Part shown: piece after piece, positions 58,553 through 64,000 of the stretch
Numbering within the stretch: position 1 is the stretch's first letter
How the letters are laid out: each line of letters opens with the position of its first letter
Origin: Parapedobacter sp051400755
Lineage (GTDB): Bacteria > Bacteroidota > Bacteroidia > Sphingobacteriales > Sphingobacteriaceae
DNA length: 64,000 nt
Reading direction: 5' to 3'
NCBI RefSeq assembly: GCF_051400755.1
Contig: NZ_JBLFFL010000004.1
Span: forward strand, 1 to 64,000
Notes under the pieces: model-generated
The model's input: only the letters and a program-made list of their open reading frames with translations
Told to the model about the DNA's origin: nothing
Database searches by the model: none
Program-made: the position numbers and the translations under genes

Positions 58553-58585
58553 GCGTAATTGGTTTTTGCTATGTCGGTATTTCGT

Positions 58586-59308
58586 TCAATTCGTCATTAT
58601 TTCGGTTTGCGCCGCGGCATAGGCGCTCCACAGTTCGTCCAGCGAGTTGCCCGTGAGCGTCTTCCACAGGTCTTCTGCGTAATGCTGGTTGCGTAGCGCG
58701 TAGTCCAGTTTTTTCACCGTGCCTTTCTTTTTCGTCCGCTCCACCCAATCCAAAAATCGGGCGGTGATGCGGTAGCTGTTGGTATAATGGTGCTCCGGTT
58801 TCAGCTCGGGCAGCGCCCAGTTGGCATCCGGATTAGCCACCCCATACCGGTGACGCACGTAGTCAGCTATGCCCTCTACCAGCCAGCCCGGACCACTGCG
58901 CGGCGGATAGGCCTGTACCAGGTGCATCACTTCGTGGGTCACCACATCCACGTCGCCCGGATTTTTCACCAGCCAGGCCTGGGCGATGGTCACCTTGCCA
59001 TCATGGGCATAGGCCACGCCGTCATAGGCGGTATCAATGGTGATGGTCACCTCCTTCACGGCTTTCTTGTTGAAATTCTTGGCTAATTTAGGATAAACTT
59101 CGAAAAAAACATCGGCCAAACGCTGTTGCAGCGCCCCGTCAAATGTAATATCCTGCGTTACGAGCGTCAGCGTATATCCTTTTTTCTCCAACAACTTGAC
59201 ATTCGGAGTCTCCTTCGCTGCGGTACGCGCTGGGTTCGGTGCCGCCGACAGTCCCGCAACCGCTGCACTTAGTAAGATGCCCATCAGGAAGATTGTCTTG
59301 TATCTCAT
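58586..59308 (-). CDS. Basic secretory protein family (putative zinc peptidase)
   Basis: A 240-residue exported protein (signal TIFLMGILLSAAVAGLSAAP) of the basic secretory protein family. It holds the zinc-binding HEVMH helix (VVTHEVMHLVQAY) and a following GWLVEGIADYVRHRYG, where the Glu and Tyr may complete the site. A peptidase role on cell-wall or glycoprotein material is inferred. It is the first gene of the three-gene mannosidase unit. The start at 59308 begins the signal peptide; the open frame extends 40 codons upstream without support. Confidence 0.88.
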   Translation of the reverse strand: MRYKTIFLMGILLSAAVAGLSAAPNPARTAAKETPNVKLLEKKGYTLTLVTQDITFDGALQQRLADVFFEVYPKLAKNFNKKAVKEVTITIDTAYDGVAYAHDGKVTIAQAWLVKNPGDVDVVTHEVMHLVQAYPPRSGPGWLVEGIADYVRHRYGVANPDANWALPELKPEHHYTNSYRITARFLDWVERTKKKGTVKKLDYALRNQHYAEDLWKTLTGNSLDELWSAYAAAQTEIMTN

Positions 59309-59663
59309 ATTTCGCTTATTAGTGTCTGGTAAAAGTATTAGCATGCCCGTTTTGTTGTTGTTAATCAAAATCCAACGGACTGTTAACGACCAACCATACG
59401 TGCACCCACTCACCCAAAAAAGAGGCAATCCAGGTGAATCACCCAGATTGCCTCATCCGTATTGATTATATATCGGATTTGTTTTAATAGGCTACATCAG
59501 TAAGGAATAACAAACGCTAAGGTAACAACATTGTTAGTATTGAAGTGTTAATAAAAATCAAATAAAATGTTAACAGTGATTGCCCCGTGCGGACTGCCTC
59601 CTTCTTTTTCCTTTTTTACTTCCTATATTGGTCTCCCGTTTAGCAATTACGGAGATATAGAAG
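59309..59663. other. 355-bp gap between divergent units; holds a minus-strand terminator
   Basis: Apart from the hairpin at 59416-59454 no gene is seen. The sequence is A+T-rich at 59460-59580. A near-consensus -7 element (TATATTGG, about 59623-59630) may serve the downstream kinase gene. Confidence 0.5.
59416..59454 (-). terminator. Orphan minus-strand terminator upstream of the mannosidase operon
   Basis: GAGGCAATC (59422-59430) pairs with GATTGCCTC (59446-59454), with an inner GGTG/CACC stem. On the minus strand the stem is followed by TTTTTTGGG. It lies 113 bp before the secretory protein start, with no gene behind it on that strand. It may be an attenuator or end an unseen short RNA. 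Confidence 0.7.
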
Positions 59664-61055
59664 ATGAAATTTTCCCTGCGCACCCATAAGATCATTTCAT
59701 TGGTAGGCTTCGTCTTACTCCTCACCGTGCTATTTTTCCTCACCTATAATACCTTCAAGCTCCGGGACGAACAGTACCAAACGGCCGAAAAAGCGCTCAT
59801 CAACGAGTGGTATACCCAGCGTATACGCAATGACAAGGTATTCCCCGGCGGGATCGCCATCATCGACCATTACTTGATGAGCAACATCCGCCGCCTCGAA
59901 ACCCTCCACCAGCGGGACACAGCAGCATTTAAGCGACAAAAAGATCAACTGCTCGACAGTATGTTCCACGACCTCCGCTTGGCCAACCCCATGGATAGTC
60001 TTTTTGCGCAACTCAAGGCCGAGCACGGTCTCCATCGAGACCTGCAATACCTGCTCACGATCAACACCATACAATTGGTTTTCAGTAACCTCAAGGTGGT
60101 CAAGATCTATCAGGCGGATCCTTGGGGGGCATACATCGGCGGGGCACTCAAGAAGCCGAGGCCCCAAAACCGCATCACTAACCTCACAGTCAGCGCCCCG
60201 CTCGACTACAATTACTGGATTACCTTTTCACTGCATGCCGACCATAACCGTACGTGGAACATCTTCAAACTCATGATGCCTACCTTCTTGCTGGCGCTCT
60301 TTGCCATTGGCTGCGTCGTGTCCATCTACTACATCACCTTCCGCAACTGGCTCCGTCAGAAGAAGCTCGCCGAGATGAAGTCCGATTTTGTCAACAGCAT
60401 CACCCATGAGTTCAATACCCCACTATCTACCATCATCGTAGCTAATAAGAACATGCAGCATGACGCGATATTAGCCAATCCGGCCAACATCGGGCCACTC
60501 TCCCAGATCATTGAGCGCCAGGCACTACGCCTTCAGAAATTGTTCGACCAGGTCATCGATATCACCACGATGGAAGATTCGTCGCTTCAAAAGGAGCCTA
60601 ACGACCTCTACGCGCTCGTCCATGACATCATTACCGATTATAACCTCAACCTATCCGGACAGGACGTGGTTATCGAGCTGCATGCCGATAAAAGCCCCAC
60701 CACCATCGAGGTCAACAAATTTTTCTTCACCACGATGATCGTCAACTTGTTTGACAACGCGATCAAACACAATACCAATGCCCAAAAACGGATTGCGGTT
60801 GCTGTCGACACCAGCGGCCCGACCATCGACCTGTCAATCACTGACAATGGGAAGGGCATTCCCGAAGCAGAAACCGCACATATTTTCGAAAAGTTTTACC
60901 GCGGCCAGCGATCAGGCGGTCAACATGTTTCCGGATTGGGCCTGGGGTTGTATTATACCTATCAGTGCATCAAGATACACGGATGGACCATTTCCGTGAG
61001 CAGTGAGGAGCACGTCGGCAGCAGGTTTACGATCCGTATTCCTCAAAAAAGCTAG
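59664..61055 (+). CDS. Membrane sensor histidine kinase
   Basis: A 463-residue kinase with two membrane helices (about residues 10-28 and 206-226) enclosing a periplasmic sensor domain, then HisKA with H248 in SITHEFNTPLST and an HATPase domain (NLFDNAIKHN, DNGKGIPEAE, GLGLGLYYTYQCI). It is followed 43 bp downstream by a response regulator gene and they should form a pair. The signal is unknown. Confidence 0.93.
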   Translation: MKFSLRTHKIISLVGFVLLLTVLFFLTYNTFKLRDEQYQTAEKALINEWYTQRIRNDKVFPGGIAIIDHYLMSNIRRLETLHQRDTAAFKRQKDQLLDSMFHDLRLANPMDSLFAQLKAEHGLHRDLQYLLTINTIQLVFSNLKVVKIYQADPWGAYIGGALKKPRPQNRITNLTVSAPLDYNYWITFSLHADHNRTWNIFKLMMPTFLLALFAIGCVVSIYYITFRNWLRQKKLAEMKSDFVNSITHEFNTPLSTIIVANKNMQHDAILANPANIGPLSQIIERQALRLQKLFDQVIDITTMEDSSLQKEPNDLYALVHDIITDYNLNLSGQDVVIELHADKSPTTIEVNKFFFTTMIVNLFDNAIKHNTNAQKRIAVAVDTSGPTIDLSITDNGKGIPEAETAHIFEKFYRGQRSGGQHVSGLGLGLYYTYQCIKIHGWTISVSSEEHVGSRFTIRIPQKS

Positions 61056-61098
61056 TCAAAGCAACGCGAAATGCGTATATTAGACGCGCGGATGTGAC

Positions 61099-61800
61099 AT
61101 GAGACCGAAGTTATTATACGTAGAGGACGAGATTGATCTGGGCAATGTGACCAAGCAGTACCTGGAAGCCATGGATTTCGAGGTCACCTGGTGCACGACG
61201 GGCAAGGAAGCCTACCAAACCTATCAACAGGCGCCCCTTGCGTACAGCCTCACCATCATCGACATTCTGTTGCCCGATATCGACGGTTTTGACTTGGCCC
61301 GCAAAATGGTGGTGCACGACAAGAACGTCTATTTCCTGTTTCTCACGGCGCGCAAAGAGAAAAAGGATCGCCTCTTGGGGCTTGACATCGGTGCGATGGA
61401 TTACATCACCAAGCCATTTGACATCGATGAGCTGATCCTGCGGATCCGCAACATCACCCGGCGGACCTTGCCGGCCGCTGCCCAGCTTGAGGCTGACCCC
61501 ATCGTTCAGATCGGCGATCTCAGTCTCCATAAAGAATCACTCAGCATCTGCATCGGCGGCCATACCAAGACCACGCTTACGCTACGCGAGGCGGAGTTAC
61601 TGGAATACCTTTATGCCCATCGCAATGCCATCGTCAAACGGGAAGATCTGCTGATCCGGTTTTGGGGCGAAAACGATTATTTCATGGGACGCAGCCTCGA
61701 TGTGTTCATCTCCCGGCTGCGCAAGCTGCTACGGCATTCGAATGTGGGCGCCAAGATCGAAAACATCTATGGGGTCGGGTTTATCCTATCGGTTCAGTAA
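61099..61800 (+). CDS. OmpR-family response regulator
   Basis: A 233-residue regulator: receiver with D55 in LTIIDILLPDIDG and the conserved Lys in DYITKPFDIDEL, followed by a winged-helix DNA-binding domain (LTLREAELLEYLYAHRNAIV, SLDVFISRLRKLL). It is the partner of the kinase immediately upstream. The convergent DUF721 gene ends 4 bp downstream. Confidence 0.94.
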   Translation: MRPKLLYVEDEIDLGNVTKQYLEAMDFEVTWCTTGKEAYQTYQQAPLAYSLTIIDILLPDIDGFDLARKMVVHDKNVYFLFLTARKEKKDRLLGLDIGAMDYITKPFDIDELILRIRNITRRTLPAAAQLEADPIVQIGDLSLHKESLSICIGGHTKTTLTLREAELLEYLYAHRNAIVKREDLLIRFWGENDYFMGRSLDVFISRLRKLLRHSNVGAKIENIYGVGFILSVQ

Positions 61801-61804
61801 GTGC

Positions 61805-62098
61805 TCACAGCACCACCAGATCTTCGATCACCACATGTCCCACATGCTCGTTCATGCGGCCGATGATCTGCGAGCGCATCAGCAAGAGCTCATTTTTGAT
61901 GACCGACGACTCCACCTTGACGAACAGCTTCTTATCGCGGATATACAGCTGCCGGGTACGGTTGGCAATCGCGTTACCCATCAGGTCGGGCCATGCCGCC
62001 AGTAAGGCCGTCTCATCATATTTGCGGCGCAACCGGTAGACATCGAGCATTTTATCGATGGCCTCCTTGATGGTCATATCGTTGCCTCTTCTGCTCAT
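61805..62098 (-). CDS. DUF721 domain protein (DciA-like)
   Basis: A 97-residue small basic protein beginning MSRRGNDMTIKEAIDKMLDV, with the DUF721 core AAWPDLMGNAIANRTRQLYI and LFVKVESSVIKNELLLMRS. DUF721 covers the KH-like domain of DciA, a loader of the replicative helicase, which suits its place after recF. Its ATG overlaps the recF stop (ATGA). The upstream extension to 62146 overlaps recF and is not used. Confidence 0.85.
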   Translation of the reverse strand: MSRRGNDMTIKEAIDKMLDVYRLRRKYDETALLAAWPDLMGNAIANRTRQLYIRDKKLFVKVESSVIKNELLLMRSQIIGRMNEHVGHVVIEDLVVL

Positions 62099-63210
62099 GC
62101 CGTTTCCAGTTGGTTCACTGTACCTTGGCTGATTTCGAACACGCACACCTTCCGGTTTATTTCTTCAAAAATACGGTTTATCCGCACCGCGTCGGTATCC
62201 GTCAGGAATATTTGTCCGAAATCATCCGCAGACACCATCTGCATCAGCTTGCGGGTCCGCCTGTCATCGAGCTTATCGAAGATATCGTCCAGCAAGAGCA
62301 GCGGCTTGAACCCCTTCTGCCCGTGCAGGAAGCTGTATTGCGCGAGCTTCAGCGCGATGAGAAACGATTTCTGCTGCCCCTGTGAGCCAAATTTCTTGAG
62401 CGGCATGTCGCCGTGGATAGCAAACAGCAGGTCGTCCTTGTGGATGCCCACGGTGGTGCGCTCCAGCACGCGGTCGCGCTCCAGGCTTTGCCCCAGCAGG
62501 TCGGCAAACGTCCCTTCCGTCAGTTGCGATTCGTATACCAATGAGACGCTTTCCGCCGTCTCCGTGAGAAACTGGTAATGCCTGTCAAACTCCGGGATAA
62601 ACGCAGCCATGAAGGCCTGCCGTTTCTCGAAGATCGGCAAACCCAGCTCCACCAGCTGCATATCCAGCACCTCGAGCAGTCCCCGGTCCAGTCCACCACC
62701 CCTGGCAGCCTGCTTCAGCAGGCTGTTGCGCTGCGCAAGGCAGCGGTTATAAGCGATCAGCGTGTCCAGGTAGCGGAGGTCGGTCTGCGAGATCACATTA
62801 TCGATGAAACGGCGCCGCTCTTCACTGCCCTCGGTCACGATGGCCGAATCGTTAGGCGAAATCATCACCAAGGGAAAAAGGCCGATGTGGTCGGCCAAGC
62901 GGGTATATTCCTTCTTGTTCTTCTTGAATTGCTTTTTTTGATTGCGTTTGAGGCTACAGGCCACCACGTCCGGCTGCCCATCCATGTCAAATTCCCCCTG
63001 CACCATGAACCAGTCTTCGCCCTGCTTGATTTGCTGGGAATCCACCGGATTGAAATAACTCTTGCATAGCGAGAGGTAGTGGATGGCGTCTAATAGGTTG
63101 GTCTTACCTGCACCATTACTGCCCGTAAACGCATTCACCTCGCGAACGAAATGGAGCGTGGCCTCGGTATAATTCTTGAAATGGAGTACAGACAGTTGTT
63201 TCAGCCACAT
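62095..63210 (-). CDS. recF: DNA replication and repair protein RecF
   Basis: A 371-residue SMC-like ATPase that binds gapped DNA and helps load RecA. The Walker A site is GSNGAGKTNLL (about 30-40), the conserved FLIALKLAQYSFLHGQKG stretch is the Q-loop/signature neighbourhood, and the Walker B region is PLLLLDDIFDKLD. It is cotranscribed with the DUF721 gene; upstream is the DUF4834 gene at 27 bp. Confidence 0.96.
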   Translation of the reverse strand: MWLKQLSVLHFKNYTEATLHFVREVNAFTGSNGAGKTNLLDAIHYLSLCKSYFNPVDSQQIKQGEDWFMVQGEFDMDGQPDVVACSLKRNQKKQFKKNKKEYTRLADHIGLFPLVMISPNDSAIVTEGSEERRRFIDNVISQTDLRYLDTLIAYNRCLAQRNSLLKQAARGGGLDRGLLEVLDMQLVELGLPIFEKRQAFMAAFIPEFDRHYQFLTETAESVSLVYESQLTEGTFADLLGQSLERDRVLERTTVGIHKDDLLFAIHGDMPLKKFGSQGQQKSFLIALKLAQYSFLHGQKGFKPLLLLDDIFDKLDDRRTRKLMQMVSADDFGQIFLTDTDAVRINRIFEEINRKVCVFEISQGTVNQLETA

Positions 63211-63237
63211 ACCTACAAAGGTAAGGGTTTTTGCTGG

Positions 63238-63543
63238 CTATTTGGTGGATGACTTGACTTCTTCAAACTCGACAAACTCACCTGCACGTTGCGCCCCCCG
63301 CTTGGGTTTGTCCTGGGGGGGTACGTAGTCGATACGCACTTTGCCGTCGGGTGTGCGCGGTTGGTAGTTACGCCCATTGTTGTAGGGGCCGTTCCGATAT
63401 TGCTGTTGCTGCTGGGCATTGCCCATCACCTTCTCCGCCATCTTGCGCATTGCCCAAGGGAAAAGGAGCCGGGCCACTACACGCACGATCCATAGGATGG
63501 CGATTGCAACGACTAAAAACTTCAATAATCCCATATCTGACAA
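63238..63543 (-). CDS. DUF4834 family small membrane protein
   Basis: A 101-residue protein with one N-terminal membrane helix (LLKFLVVAIAILWIVRVVA), a polyglutamine stretch (QQQQQY) and a Pro/Gly/Asn/Arg-rich tail with the conserved RTPDGKVRIDYVPP. This organisation is typical of DUF4834, a Bacteroidota-restricted family of unknown function found next to recF. Translation may begin at the first or fourth codon. Confidence 0.85.
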   Translation of the reverse strand: MSDMGLLKFLVVAIAILWIVRVVARLLFPWAMRKMAEKVMGNAQQQQQYRNGPYNNGRNYQPRTPDGKVRIDYVPPQDKPKRGAQRAGEFVEFEEVKSSTK

Positions 63544-63572
63544 ACATAGGAAAAAAAAGAATAATCCACAAA

Positions 63573-63986
63573 TTACGAATCGGGGTTGTTCGTCTTAGGC
63601 TTGGCCCCGGCTTTCAGGATCGCCTGATGGAGTTCCACCTGCCGTTGGGTGCCGATCACGTAGATCAGTCCGTCGCGGTCTGTGAGCCACACGGCATCCT
63701 TACCTCCGGCATAAAACTTGATTCTGCCCCGCTGGTGGAGGTTATATACCGGATTGTTGATGAAAAACTTACTGTACCGCTTGCGTTCCACCTTCACGAT
63801 GCTGTTCAGGTCGATTTTCACGAGGCGGGTGGTCCAAAGGCCGCTCAGCTGCACACTGCCCTGCTCCACCCTGATGCGGTAGTGCAGCATGTACATCATC
63901 ACGATAGAGACGAAGATGATGGCGATTCCCACAATCAGAAACAGCTGGCTTTCGTTTTCGCGCTCAATATTGATGTAATACGCCAC
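63573..63986 (-). CDS. Membrane-anchored protein with PH-like domain, possibly 5'-incomplete
   Basis: A 137-residue protein with a membrane helix (LFLIVGIAIIFVSIVMMYML) followed by a small beta-domain like a bacterial PH domain (RVEQGSVQLSGLWTTRLVKI, RGRIKFYAGGKDAVWLTD). The start codon at 63986 is GTG, and the frame remains open to the window edge, so the true start may lie outside. The C-terminus is polar. The function is unknown. Confidence 0.65.
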   Translation of the reverse strand: MAYYINIERENESQLFLIVGIAIIFVSIVMMYMLHYRIRVEQGSVQLSGLWTTRLVKIDLNSIVKVERKRYSKFFINNPVYNLHQRGRIKFYAGGKDAVWLTDRDGLIYVIGTQRQVELHQAILKAGAKPKTNNPDS

Positions 63987-64000
63987 AAAGCAGAAGAGTG

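Overview
The window looks like chromosomal DNA of a Bacteroidota bacterium, most likely of the Sphingobacteriaceae (a Parapedobacter-like, roughly 50% GC genome; the genus is a guess). Support comes from GLPGLI, DUF6266, HYC_CC_PP, DUF4834 and PepSY-like proteins, large TonB-linked barrels, a type II-C CRISPR locus, and repeated Bacteroidota-type promoters (TAnnTTTG at -7).

Region 1 (1-3.8 kb) is accessory DNA: a 5'-truncated cas1, an intact cas2, a HigBA toxin-antitoxin pair, a CRISPR array of ten perfect 46-bp repeats with ten 30-bp spacers, and a VapBC-type pair that seems to sit inside the terminal repeat. A further 30-bp spacer and a decayed repeat remain beyond it. One spacer reads as the start of a DNA cytosine methyltransferase gene.

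Region 2 (3.8-11.7 kb) holds a DUF6266 protein, a GLPGLI/outer-membrane-barrel pair, an M20 dipeptidase, an acyltransferase, an ABC ATPase and a small DUF2795 protein. Region 3 (11.7-15.7 kb) is a tryptophan operon, trpD-F-B-A, preceded by a Trp-Trp-Trp leader peptide and attenuator. trpC is absent, and 14-bp and 7-bp tandem repeats occupy its usual place.

Region 4 (15.7-33.3 kb) contains a metal-linked TonB receptor fused to an HMA domain, Maf, KdsC, a flotillin (FloA), an apparent small transcript antisense to the floA 3' side, a two-gene hybrid signalling unit, a cupredoxin, two dihydrolipoamide dehydrogenases, and an actin-like ATPase whose phosphate-1 motif lies at the C-terminus, as if circularly permuted. 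Region 5 (33.3-34.0 kb) is noncoding repeat DNA.

Region 6 (34.0-48.2 kb) runs on the minus strand. It carries an S41 peptidase, a HAD-like protein lacking its nucleophile, a LolD-type ATPase, and a complete Kdp potassium-uptake locus. In transcription order the Kdp locus is: NtrC-type sigma-54 regulator, candidate sigma-54 promoter, two paralogous small proteins flanking a two-helix membrane protein, kdpF, kdpA, kdpB, kdpC, a porin, the KdpD N-terminal sensor and a separate histidine kinase. KdpE is not present; the NtrC-type protein probably takes its place.

Region 7 (48.4-64 kb) is mostly housekeeping: sucC, lgt, asnS, a Sua5/YrdC protein and nhaA. It also has a mannan/N-glycan locus (two GH92 mannosidases and a basic secretory protein), a two-component system, a DUF721 protein, recF and small membrane proteins.
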